A stretch of 64,000 bases of DNA from Rhodoplanes sp. Z2-YC6860 (GTDB lineage Bacteria > Pseudomonadota > Alphaproteobacteria > Rhizobiales > Xanthobacteraceae): NCBI RefSeq assembly GCF_001579845.1, contig NZ_CP007440.1, positions 2,174,001-2,238,000 on the forward strand, written 5' to 3'. A program made the translations under genes and the position numbers. Of the stretch, positions 52,867 to 63,319 are shown in pieces. The first letter of the stretch is position 1. Each line of letters opens with the position of its first letter. The notes beneath the pieces were generated by a model. It was not told the DNA's origin, ran no database searches, and saw nothing but the letters and a program-made list of their open reading frames with translations.

Positions 52867-54837
52867 ATGCGCTTTTCGCCCCAGTTCCTCGATGAGCTGC
52901 GCGCCCGCCTTCCGGTATCGGAGGTGGTGGGCCGTCGCGTGAAGCTCATCAAGGCCGGGCGCGAGTGGAAGGGGCTGTCCCCGTTCAACAAGGAGAAGAC
53001 GCCGTCGTTCTTCGTCAACGACCAGAAGCAGGCGTGGTTTGATTTTTCCTCGGGCAAGAACGGCTCGATCTTTGACTTCATCATGATCACCGACGGCGTG
53101 GGTTTCCCCGAAGCGGTCGAGCGGCTTGCTGCCATGGCCGGCGTGCCGTTGCCGATGGTCTCCGAGGAAGAGGAGGCGCGCGAAGAGAAGCGCAAGACCC
53201 TCCACGACGTGATGGAGCTTGCGGCGAAGTTCTTCGAGGCGCAGCTGGCCTCCCGCGTGGGCGCCAAGGCCCGCGGTTATCTAGCGGACCGCGCGCTCGC
53301 CTCGACGACGCAGCTCAAGTTCCGCATGGGCTATGCGCCCGGCGAGCGCTATGCGCTGAAGGAGCATCTCGGCAAGGAAGGCGTACCGGTGCCCGACATG
53401 ATCGAAGCCGGGCTTCTGATCGCGGGCGACGACATCCCGGTTCCCTACGACCGCTTTCGCGACCGGGTGATGTTCCCGATCCAGGACTTCCGCGGCCGCA
53501 TTATCGCCTTCGGCGGCCGGGCGCTCGCGGCCGATGCCCAGGCCAAATATCTGAACTCGCCTGAGACGCCGCTCTTCCACAAAGGCTCGAACCTCTACAA
53601 CGGCTTTGCCGCGCGTAGCGCGGTGCATGACGGTGCGGTGCTGATTGTCGTCGAGGGCTATGTCGACGTCATCGCCATGGTGACGGCGGGCTATCCGGCC
53701 GCAGTGGCACCGCTTGGCACCGCGCTGACCGAGGAGCAACTCGGCATCCTCTGGAAGATGGCCGACGAACCCATCCTCTGTTTCGACGGCGACAAGGCCG
53801 GCCAGCGCGCGGCCTATCGCGCGGCCGATCTCGCGCTTCCCCGGCTGCGACCGGGCAAAAGCCTGCGCTTTGCATTGCTGCCTGAAGGCCAAGACCCCGA
53901 CGATCTGTTCCGCTCCGGCGGCAAAGAGGCGATCGCCGATGTGCTCGACGGCGCGCGGCCGCTTGCCGCGATGCTGTGGGCGCGTGAGGTCGAAGCCTCC
54001 TCGCTCGACACGCCGGAACGGCGTGCAGCGCTTGAAGCGAAGATCAAAACCCTGGTCCAAGGCATCGCCGACGAGTCGGTGCGCAAATATTACGGGCAGG
54101 ATTTCGAAGGGCGGCTGCGCAATCTCATGCAGCCCAATGCAAACCGCGACGGCGCGGGGCCGCGCCGCTCAGGCAACGTCTGGCCCGGCCGCTTCGGCGA
54201 CAACGCGCGCGGCGGCTCTCAAGGCTGGCAGCGGAACCGGGGACCGGGCGGCCGGTTGCCCCCGGGGCGGGAGCCTCTGGCGCAGCCGAGCGCCAAGCTC
54301 TCCAGCAGCTCGATCGTTCGGGGGCACCGAACCGCGCTGCCGCCGCGGGAGGCGCTGATACTCATGGCCGTGATCAATCATCCGTGGCTTCTGGAGCAGA
54401 ATGCCGAGAAGCTTTCCGCCCTCGAATTCCTCAACGCGGACGCCGACCAGCTCCGTCGCGTGATTCTCGATGCCGCAACGGGCGAAGAGCAGCTTGAGTC
54501 GGAGGCCATCCGGGCTGCAGTGGTCGGCCGGGGGCTTTCCGGGGTGTTGGCTCGGGTTGAGGGCGCAATAACGCACCCCTCGGACTGGCCTGCGAGAACC
54601 GGCGCCAGTCCTGAGGATGTGGGCCCATGGTGGACTCATGTTGTCGCCTTGCATCACAAGCAGCGCACGTTAAATAGAGAGCTCCAAGACGCCCGGCGCG
54701 CGCTGGGCGAGGAACTGACCGACGCCAATCTGGCCAGGCTTCGTGATGTGCAAGGCGAGTTGTCCGCCCTCGATGGGAACGAAGCCCAGATCGAGGGTTT
54801 TGGCTTGTTTTCGGGACGGCCCGCACGAAGTGTATGA
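52867..54837 (+). CDS. dnaG: DNA primase
   Basis: A 656-residue primase that lays RNA primers at the replication fork. The N-terminal CHC2-type domain, the RNA polymerase core with Toprim motifs (VVEGYVDVIAM at about 260, CFDGDKAGQRA at about 303) and a C-terminal helicase-interaction region are in order. The zinc ligands are absent: where E. coli has Cys40, His43, Cys61 and Cys64 this protein has Ser38, Asn41, Asp59 and Ser62 (GLSPFNKEKTPSFF ... WFDFSSGKNG). The fold around them is otherwise kept. No clear ribosome binding site precedes ATG 52867. rpoD follows after 217 bases. Confidence 0.96.
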   Translation: MRFSPQFLDELRARLPVSEVVGRRVKLIKAGREWKGLSPFNKEKTPSFFVNDQKQAWFDFSSGKNGSIFDFIMITDGVGFPEAVERLAAMAGVPLPMVSEEEEAREEKRKTLHDVMELAAKFFEAQLASRVGAKARGYLADRALASTTQLKFRMGYAPGERYALKEHLGKEGVPVPDMIEAGLLIAGDDIPVPYDRFRDRVMFPIQDFRGRIIAFGGRALAADAQAKYLNSPETPLFHKGSNLYNGFAARSAVHDGAVLIVVEGYVDVIAMVTAGYPAAVAPLGTALTEEQLGILWKMADEPILCFDGDKAGQRAAYRAADLALPRLRPGKSLRFALLPEGQDPDDLFRSGGKEAIADVLDGARPLAAMLWAREVEASSLDTPERRAALEAKIKTLVQGIADESVRKYYGQDFEGRLRNLMQPNANRDGAGPRRSGNVWPGRFGDNARGGSQGWQRNRGPGGRLPPGREPLAQPSAKLSSSSIVRGHRTALPPREALILMAVINHPWLLEQNAEKLSALEFLNADADQLRRVILDAATGEEQLESEAIRAAVVGRGLSGVLARVEGAITHPSDWPARTGASPEDVGPWWTHVVALHHKQRTLNRELQDARRALGEELTDANLARLRDVQGELSALDGNEAQIEGFGLFSGRPARSV

Positions 54838-54915
54838 GGGTATGCGTTGCGTCTGTGCAACTGATGGATGCAACAACGAGAGGGAATAGAGATCAGGACA
54901 CCGGCGTTTGCAGGG

Positions 54916-54930
54916 TTAAGCCGGGCTTAA
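54916..54930. promoter_or_regulatory. CtrA-box-like site upstream of rpoD
   Basis: TTAA (54916-54919), 7 bases, TTAA (54927-54930), an exact TTAA-N7-TTAA match in the dnaG-rpoD gap. Two GANTC (CcrM-type) sites follow before the rpoD start, at 54957-54961 and 55023-55027. Confidence 0.5.
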
Positions 54931-55054
54931 GGGAGCCCGGCGACATTGGGCATCCCGATTCGGGGCGATTTTGCCGGAAAATCGCTCCCGCCGAACCGCC
55001 CAGCCCGCCCGCACCGGAAACCGACTCTCGTCCCTATAGGTAGGAGGGCCCTCG

Positions 55055-57463
<2,409 letters not shown>

Positions 57464-57496
57464 TCTCAGCCGCAGCCTTCAGGCGCACAAAAAACA

Positions 57497-57530
57497 GAAC
57501 GGCGGGCCGAAAGCCCGCCGTTCTTGTTTG
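57497..57530. terminator. Bidirectional terminator after rpoD
   Basis: An 11-bp perfect stem GAACGGCGGGC/GCCCGCCGTTC (57497-57523) with a CGAAA loop is flanked by an A-run on the left and TTGTTTG on the right, so it can end rpoD and the convergent small gene. Confidence 0.88.
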
Positions 57531-57541
57531 TGACAGGTTTG

Positions 57542-57772
57542 TTACTTCTCGCCGGAGCGCTTGATCGTCTTGATCTTGAGCGGTGGGCGGCCGGACTTCT
57601 CGGCGATGTCGCGGTCCTGCTCCTCGATCACGGCGCGCGCCGGCTCGTCTTCGTCGAGGCCGCCAAGCATGGCCGCGGGAACGCGACGGTTGGAGCGCTG
57701 CGAGCCGTCCTCGTAGATCACATCGAACAGCACGAATTCGCCGCCGGTTCGCGTTCCAGGTTTCCGCGCCAT
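57542..57772 (-). CDS. Small conserved-looking protein of unknown function
   Basis: A 76-residue basic/acidic protein starting MARKPGTRTGGEFVLFDVIYEDGS (ATG 57772, with a GGCGGAAA stretch upstream). The first half looks like a small beta structure; the second half is charged (GGLDEDEPARAVIEEQDRDIAEKSGRPP) and ends in a basic tail. I do not know a function. A longer in-frame reading upstream overlaps the MFS gene and is rejected. Confidence 0.65.
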   Translation of the reverse strand: MARKPGTRTGGEFVLFDVIYEDGSQRSNRRVPAAMLGGLDEDEPARAVIEEQDRDIAEKSGRPPLKIKTIKRSGEK

Positions 57773-57884
57773 GTTGTTTCCGCCTTCTTTTTGGATCGCG
57801 CCGCCCCGTCCGCGCGAGGCTCTTTGCACCAAAAGGCGGAAAAGCGCAATGCGGCCGGATCCCGGCAATCGCTGGGATTTCGGC

Positions 57885-59069
57885 TCAGGCGGCGTCCTCA
57901 CGTGCAACGCGCGGCATGCGTTCGGTCCGACGCTCGAAGAGCAGCACCGTGAGCGCCGCAAGCTCCAGCGCGGCGGCGACCCAGGCGAGCTTGCCGGTGC
58001 CAAATCGCAGCACCAGAGAGCCCACGAAAGAGCCAAGCGCCACGCCAAAGTAGAAGGTCGAAGCGTTGAGCGAGAGTGTCACCATCGCGAGTTCGGGCGC
58101 GATCCGAACGAGATTCGCCATCATCGCCGCATAGACGCACCAGGCGACCAGTCCCCACGCGCCGATGCTGGCGACGATCACTGGCGCGGCTTGCGGCGTC
58201 GGCAGCGCGTTTGCCGCCAGGGCAATCACGACAAACACCGCGACCAGCAAAGACAGGCCGATGCGAGCGGTGCGCAGCGGACCAAAGCGGTCGGAACTCG
58301 TGCCGCCCAGCGCGTTGCCGAGAGCCGCCGCAACGCCGAACAGGAACAGTGTCGCGCTGATGCCGCGCGGATCGAGTCCCGCAGCTTGTCCGAGGAGCAA
58401 CGCGAGATAGGTGAACACCGTAAAGACGCCCGTGGCGAAGAGGAGCGTCACCGAAAGTCCGTGCAAAATCTCCGGCCGCCGTGCTGCGGCGAGCCGCTGG
58501 CCGATCGTGGTCACCGGCCGTGGCAGGTCGCGGGGCAGTCCGATCAGAAGGCCCACGATAGCGATCGCGCCAAGGACGGCCACCAGCGCGAAGGTCATCC
58601 GCCAGTTCGACATGGCCCCGATGAGTGCGCCGATCGGCGCGCCAAGCGCGACCGCCACAGCCATACCGCCGATCACGACGGAGATGGCACGGCCGCGCTG
58701 TTCGGGCTTCACCAAAACGGTTGCAACCGCGCTCGCGGTCGGCACGTAGAGCCCCGACACCAGGGCCATCAGTACGCGGGCGATGAGCAACTGTTTGAAA
58801 CCCTGCGCGTTGGCTGCGCCGATATTGGCGAGCGTGAACACGCCGAGACACGAGATCAGCAGCCATTTGCGGTCGACGGAGCCCGCCACCACCGCCAGCA
58901 CCGGCGAGCCGAACGCATAAGCGAGCGCGAACACGGTGACCAGCGCGCCTGCGGTCGCCACCTGAATCGAAAGGTCTGCGGCGATCGGCGGCAACAACGC
59001 CGCGATCACCCAGGTTTCGGTGCCGATCGCAAAGGTGCCGAGCGCGAGCCAAGCCAAACGGGCAAACAT
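57885..59069 (-). CDS. MFS transporter (DHA1/AraJ-like efflux)
   Basis: A 394-residue inner-membrane transporter with about 12 hydrophobic segments. Helix 1 (TFAIGTETWVIAALLPPIAADL) and the loop DRKWLLISCLGVF/ANIGAANAQGFKQLLIARVLMAL are typical of the DHA1 drug-export group. AGAGAGG precedes ATG 59069. It is divergent from an ArsR-type regulator, and its promoter region overlaps an inverted-repeat operator, so it is probably repressed by that regulator until a compound is sensed. The exported compound is unknown. Confidence 0.9.
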   Translation of the reverse strand: MFARLAWLALGTFAIGTETWVIAALLPPIAADLSIQVATAGALVTVFALAYAFGSPVLAVVAGSVDRKWLLISCLGVFTLANIGAANAQGFKQLLIARVLMALVSGLYVPTASAVATVLVKPEQRGRAISVVIGGMAVAVALGAPIGALIGAMSNWRMTFALVAVLGAIAIVGLLIGLPRDLPRPVTTIGQRLAAARRPEILHGLSVTLLFATGVFTVFTYLALLLGQAAGLDPRGISATLFLFGVAAALGNALGGTSSDRFGPLRTARIGLSLLVAVFVVIALAANALPTPQAAPVIVASIGAWGLVAWCVYAAMMANLVRIAPELAMVTLSLNASTFYFGVALGSFVGSLVLRFGTGKLAWVAAALELAALTVLLFERRTERMPRVAREDAA

Positions 59070-59082
59070 GGAATGCCTCTCT

Positions 59083-59161
59083 GTTCAATGAATGTTGAAC
59101 TAGATAGGCAGGACTTGACCCGTCCGGCCAATTCAATGTTCAAATCTCATTGAACATTGAA
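59083..59161. promoter_or_regulatory. Operator region of the ArsR-type regulator
   Basis: A perfect 12-bp inverted repeat, TTCAATGTTCAA (59132-59143) and TTGAACATTGAA (59150-59161), lies directly before the regulator gene; a second site GTTCAA-N6-TTGAAC (59083-59100) lies just before the MFS gene. Both share the TTCAA/TTGAA half site and flank the divergent promoters. Confidence 0.7.
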
Positions 59162-59169
59162 ATTCATGA

Positions 59170-59538
59170 ATGGTGGTGCTAGGCGAGGGCATGCCCGGGC
59201 TCAGTCATCCCGACAAAGCCAAGATTGCACTGCCTGCGGTGCTCGATGCGCTGAGCGATCCGACACGGCTTGCCATCGTGGCGCAGCTTGCCGAAAGCGC
59301 GGAGCCCGAGGCGCGCTGCCAGTCTTTCCTGGCGCTCGGCAGCAAGACCAACCTGGCCTATCACTTCGCCAAGCTCAGGACCTCGGGCGTCGTCTCCGTG
59401 CGGCAGCAAGGCACCGCGCGTTACCTCTCATTGCGCCGCAAGGACCTCGACACCCGCTTTCCGGGGCTTCTGGACAGCATCCTTGCGGCGGCGCGCCCGC
59501 CCACGCGCGCCGCCGCGCGCCGCAGGGATCGGGCATGA
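59170..59538 (+). CDS. ArsR-family winged-helix regulator
   Basis: About 122 residues with the ArsR-type helix-turn-helix: VLDALSDPTRLAIVAQLAE, then SFLALGSKTNLAYHFAKLRTSGVVSVRQQGTARYLSL region. No cysteine cluster for metal sensing is visible apart from one cysteine in EARCQ, so it probably senses an organic compound. ATG 59170 has no ribosome binding site; ATG 59191 is an alternative. It is divergent from the MFS gene and its stop overlaps the start of the DCC gene by 4 bases (ATGA). Confidence 0.88.
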   Translation: MVVLGEGMPGLSHPDKAKIALPAVLDALSDPTRLAIVAQLAESAEPEARCQSFLALGSKTNLAYHFAKLRTSGVVSVRQQGTARYLSLRRKDLDTRFPGLLDSILAAARPPTRAAARRRDRA

Positions 59539-59915
59539 CCGACCCCCGCCTCGTGGTCTGGTACAACACCCGTTGTCCGGTCTGCGATGCCGGCATTTCC
59601 CGCCAGCGCAACAAGCTCATCGACGCTGTCCGCGCGGGCCGCATCGCCTTTCGCGACATCAACCAGGAGCCCGATGCACTGGCAGGCTTCGGCGCCTCGC
59701 TCGATGACATCCGCCGCCGGCTGCATGCGACCGACGAGAGCGGCCGTCTGATCGTCGGCGCCGACGTTGCGATCGCCATCTGGCGCGTCAAGCCAGGCGA
59801 AGCCTGGCTTGCAAGGTTCTTTGGCAACCGGGCGGTCCTGCCTTTGACGCGTTTCTTCTACGACCGTTTTGCCGACGGGTTGTTTTCCTGGAACAAGCGC
59901 AAGGGCCATTGGTAG
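59535..59915 (+). CDS. DCC/DUF393-family thiol-disulfide protein
   Basis: A 126-residue protein. VVWYNTRCPVCDAGI carries a CxxC redox motif at about residues 14-17 in the place where DUF393 proteins have DxxCxxC; LFSWNKRKGHW closes the domain. The family is thioredoxin-like with unknown partners. It is translationally coupled to the ArsR-type gene (ATGA overlap), so both are in one transcript. Confidence 0.87.
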   Translation: MTDPRLVVWYNTRCPVCDAGISRQRNKLIDAVRAGRIAFRDINQEPDALAGFGASLDDIRRRLHATDESGRLIVGADVAIAIWRVKPGEAWLARFFGNRAVLPLTRFFYDRFADGLFSWNKRKGHW

Positions 59916-59994
59916 CGGCGCGTAGCGCCCGAAAGGCCGCTTCGCATTGCCGCGCTGGCATGCGATCATTGGCAGGGAAAACGAGGAATCCGGC

Positions 59995-60792
59995 ATGATG
60001 CGGCGGCTGCTTGCAGTTCTGTTTCTGATGCTTCTCGCAACTCCCCTGCACGCCGCGCAATGCGGCGGCGACTTCGGCTCGTTCCTCGCCACGATGGCCC
60101 GCGAGGCGCAGGGCAAGGGTGTCTCGCGCGGCGTGGTCGATCAGGCCTTTGCCGGAGTCTCGCAGGATCAAGGCGTGCTGTCCTTCGATCGCCGCCAGCG
60201 CGGCACCTTCCGCAAGAGCTTCGAAGAGTATGCCGCGACCCGCGTCACCGGCGGCCGCATCAGTGGCGGCAAGGCACGTCTGCAGCGCAACGCCGCGCTG
60301 TTGCAACGTGTCGAGCAGCGTTTCGGCGTGCCGGGCAATCTTCTGGTCGCGATCTGGGGGCTCGAAACCGATTTCGGCACCGGCGACATGGGCAAGCTGC
60401 CGGTGATCCGCGTGGTCGCGACTCTCGCGCACGATTGCCGCCGCACCGATCTCTTCCAAGGCGAATTGCTCGCAGCGCTCGCCATCTTGCAGCGCGGCGA
60501 CCTGCCGCTGCGCGATCTGATCGGCGCCTATGCGGGCGAGATCGGCCAGACCCAGTTCTTGCCGTCCTCCTATATCAAGTACGGCGTCGACTTCGACGGC
60601 AACGGCCACGTCGATCTGCGCCACAGCGTACCGGACGTGCTCGCCTCGACAGCGAACCTGCTCAAGACCAACGGCTGGCAGCCCGGCGGCGACTATCACC
60701 AGGGCTCTCGAAATTTCGAAGTGATGCGCGAGTGGAACCGCGCCGAGGTCTATCGCAAGACGATCGGGTTGTTCGCGGACCGGCTGCGCTGA
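59995..60792 (+). CDS. Lytic murein transglycosylase (MltB-type)
   Basis: About 265 residues from ATG 59995. A signal peptide (LLAVLFLMLLATPLHA) precedes a SLT/MltB domain with the catalytic glutamate in IWGLETDFGTG (about residue 122), then GAYAGEIGQTQFLPSSYIKYG and DGNGHVDL. It cuts the glycan strand of peptidoglycan in the periplasm, forming 1,6-anhydro ends. A cysteine follows the signal (AAQCGG) but without a typical lipobox. GAGG precedes the start; a longer reading 16 codons upstream is unlikely. Confidence 0.9.
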   Translation: MMRRLLAVLFLMLLATPLHAAQCGGDFGSFLATMAREAQGKGVSRGVVDQAFAGVSQDQGVLSFDRRQRGTFRKSFEEYAATRVTGGRISGGKARLQRNAALLQRVEQRFGVPGNLLVAIWGLETDFGTGDMGKLPVIRVVATLAHDCRRTDLFQGELLAALAILQRGDLPLRDLIGAYAGEIGQTQFLPSSYIKYGVDFDGNGHVDLRHSVPDVLASTANLLKTNGWQPGGDYHQGSRNFEVMREWNRAEVYRKTIGLFADRLR

Positions 60793-60800
60793 GAGCGCGG

Positions 60801-61265
60801 CTAACCGTCAGCTGCTGATGACGCCGGGCGATCGGGTGCGCGGTTCGTGACGGTGGCCAGATGGTCCCATGTATCCTTGAGGATCATCCCGGCCGCCATC
60901 GCCAACACGAACACGATCACGCTCGGCATCAGTGTTGCGAGATTCACCAATGCCGGACCCGGACAAAGCCCGACAAGGCCCCAGCCAGCTCCGAACAGGA
61001 TGGATCCGACAACCAGGGACCGATCGATCCCGGATCGCGTGGGCCATAGTGATTGAACAGCCAGAAGCGGCCGTTGCTGCCGTCGCGCCAATCCAAATCC
61101 CACAGCCGACACCACGAGCGCCGCGACCATCACGAAGGCCAAGGTCGGGTCCCAGTGGCCGAAGAGGTCGAGAAACCCGAGAACCTTCGCGGGTTGGGTC
61201 ATGCCGGAGACGACCAGGCCGGTGCCGAAGATCAATCCGCAGATGAGGCTTGCAAATGCCGTCAT
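60801..61265 (-). CDS. YeeE/YedE-family sulfur transporter, second half
   Basis: A 154-residue membrane protein with four or so helices and the motif GLVGLCPGPALVN, whose cysteine is conserved in the TsuA (YeeE) family that passes thiosulfate or sulfide across the membrane. GGAGG lies 7 bases before ATG 61265. It starts 2 bases behind the stop of the gene for the partner half, a split arrangement common in proteobacteria. Confidence 0.88.
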   Translation of the reverse strand: MTAFASLICGLIFGTGLVVSGMTQPAKVLGFLDLFGHWDPTLAFVMVAALVVSAVGFGLARRQQRPLLAVQSLWPTRSGIDRSLVVGSILFGAGWGLVGLCPGPALVNLATLMPSVIVFVLAMAAGMILKDTWDHLATVTNRAPDRPASSAADG

Positions 61266-61267
61266 GG

Positions 61268-61693
61268 TCAGCCTCCAAAGCCGTGGCGCATGACCGCGAC
61301 AACCACGACGGCAGTGGACATGAAGATTGCCGTTGCCGCGATTGAGCGCGCCGAGAAGCGCGCGATCCCGCAAACGCCATGGCCCGAGGTGCAGCCGCCA
61401 CCCAGCCTCGCGCCAAAGCCGACCAGCAGTCCGGCGGCGATGACCATGAGGTAGCCGTCCGGCATCTGCGGCTCAGGCATCGGATGGCCCAATAGCCCGC
61501 TGACGGTTGGCGCCAGAACAAGGCCTGCGACGAACGCCAATCGCCAGAGCTTGTCGCCGGGAACCAGTGTGAGGCCACCGCCCAGAATACCGCTGATACC
61601 AGCGATACGGCCGATGAGCATCATGAGCATCGCTGAGGCGAGCCCAACCAGCGCACCGCCCGCAAGGGCTGAGATCGGATCGAAGGATGCCAT
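61268..61693 (-). CDS. YeeE/YedE-family sulfur transporter, first half
   Basis: A 141-residue membrane protein with helices starting GALVGLASAMLMMLIGRIAGISG and the double-cysteine motif GGGCTSGHGVCGI, the hallmark of the family's substrate path. With the downstream half it should form one transporter for thiosulfate-like sulfur. ATG 61693 is chosen over one three codons upstream. No rhodanese or regulator is adjacent. Confidence 0.88.
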   Translation of the reverse strand: MASFDPISALAGGALVGLASAMLMMLIGRIAGISGILGGGLTLVPGDKLWRLAFVAGLVLAPTVSGLLGHPMPEPQMPDGYLMVIAAGLLVGFGARLGGGCTSGHGVCGIARFSARSIAATAIFMSTAVVVVAVMRHGFGG

Positions 61694-61870
61694 GTTCCGC
61701 ACCAGGAAGTTGCGAGACGAATATCAGATGCGCGCGTCTCGGCCAAATTAAGCCCCATCCAGCGAAAAACTTTACAGCAGATGGAGGGCCTCAATACAAT
61801 TCGATCGGAGCGCGGTTGCGAAGCGCTGTCGACCGAGGTCGACGAGGACGTTACCGTTGTCGGGGGGTGA

Positions 61871-63304
61871 ATGAATTTTTCCAAGGCACACTTCATCGGG
61901 ATTGCCGGCAAGGGCATGAGCGCCACCGCGCTGCTCTTGAAGCAGATGGGCGTGGAGATCAGCGGCTCCGACGAGGGTTTCTATCCGCCGGTCAGCGACT
62001 ATCTCGAAAGCGCCAAGGTTCCTTTCGCGAAAGGCTATCGCAAGGAGAACATCCCCGCCGACGCCGACGTCATCGTCATCGGCAAGAACGCCAAGTTGGT
62101 CCCTGAGACCAACGAGGAGGTGCGCGCCGCCTTTGCGAGCGGCAAGCTGGTGCGCTCATTCGCCGATATCGTGCATGAACTGACGGTGGCTTCCGAAAAC
62201 ATCGTGGTTGCGGGCTCGTATGGAAAATCGACATGCACCGCGCTGCTCGCTTGGTGTTTACGGGCAGCTAAGAAAGATCCGAGTTACTTCATCGGTGAGG
62301 TCACCAACGGCTTCGAGAGCTACGCGCAGCGGGGCAAAGGCCCGGTGTTCGTCCTCGAAGGGGACGAATATCCGTCGTCGAACTGGGACAACACGTCGAA
62401 GTTTCTTCGTTACAACGCCAAGAACGTTCTGCTCACGTCGGCGACGCACGACCACATCAACGTGTTTCCCACCCATGCGGATTTTCTGAAGCCGTTCCGC
62501 GCGCTGCTGGATGGTCTGCCGCCCGACGGCGTGCTGGTCGCTTGCAGCAGCGAGCCTCACGCCCGTGCGCTCGTTCAGGCAACCGGCCGGCGCGCCGTGT
62601 ACTACGCGTTGGACGACCGGGCCAATTGGCACGCGGACAAGATCGTGCACGGCGCCCGAACCGATTTCGATCTGATGCAGGGCAACGAAAAGGTGGTACG
62701 TCTTGCGACCCATCACCTCGGCAACCACAACATCGAGAACATCGTCGGCGTCAGCGCCATGCTGCTGGAAAAGGGGCTGTTGTCGCCCGACGAGTTGCGC
62801 GCCGGGATGGCGTCGTTCATGGGCGTCAAGCGCCGCATGGAGTTGCTCTCGATGGCATCGACCGTGCCGGTGTACGAGGGCTTCGGCTCTTCGTACGAGA
62901 AAGCCAGGAGCGCGATCGCAGCGATCAAGCTGCATTTCCCCGACCGGCGTCTGGTGGTGGTTTTCGAGCCCCACACCTTCACCTGGCGCAATCGAGAGGC
63001 GATCGCCGCCTATGACGACGTGTTCGACGGTGCGTCCAAGATCTTCATCTACGAGCCGGCATCGCAGGGTGCGGGCACGCACGCCCAGCTCACCCAGGCG
63101 GAAATCGTCGGCCGGGTGCGAAGCGCCGGGTATGATGCAGAGCCGTTCGTCGAGCCGAAGGAAGCGCTAGAGCGGCTCGACGGCATGCTGAAGCCCGACG
63201 ACGTGGTGCTCCTGCTCACCTCCGGCGAGCTCGGCGGCCTGATCAAGACCATCCCGAGGCTCGTGGACCAGAAGTATCCTGGCAAGCACGCAGTGGCTGT
63301 CTAA
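61871..63304 (+). CDS. Mpl/MurC-like Mur ligase with altered motifs
   Basis: A 477-residue Mur ligase. The N-terminal domain opens KAHFIGIAGKGMSATALLLKQMG and GSDEGFYPPVSDYL, as in Mpl, which recycles murein tripeptide onto UDP-MurNAc. The ATP loop reads AGSYGKSTC where GTHGKTTT is usual, the EGDEYPSSNWD acidic block is kept, and the C-terminal DDFAHHPT motif of Mpl/MurC is replaced by EGFGSSYEK. Length fits the family. It may therefore use another substrate or be a divergent Mpl. It stands alone between the YeeE pair and msrA. Confidence 0.75.
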   Translation: MNFSKAHFIGIAGKGMSATALLLKQMGVEISGSDEGFYPPVSDYLESAKVPFAKGYRKENIPADADVIVIGKNAKLVPETNEEVRAAFASGKLVRSFADIVHELTVASENIVVAGSYGKSTCTALLAWCLRAAKKDPSYFIGEVTNGFESYAQRGKGPVFVLEGDEYPSSNWDNTSKFLRYNAKNVLLTSATHDHINVFPTHADFLKPFRALLDGLPPDGVLVACSSEPHARALVQATGRRAVYYALDDRANWHADKIVHGARTDFDLMQGNEKVVRLATHHLGNHNIENIVGVSAMLLEKGLLSPDELRAGMASFMGVKRRMELLSMASTVPVYEGFGSSYEKARSAIAAIKLHFPDRRLVVVFEPHTFTWRNREAIAAYDDVFDGASKIFIYEPASQGAGTHAQLTQAEIVGRVRSAGYDAEPFVEPKEALERLDGMLKPDDVVLLLTSGELGGLIKTIPRLVDQKYPGKHAVAV

Positions 63305-63319
63305 AAAAGCCCTTCGGCG

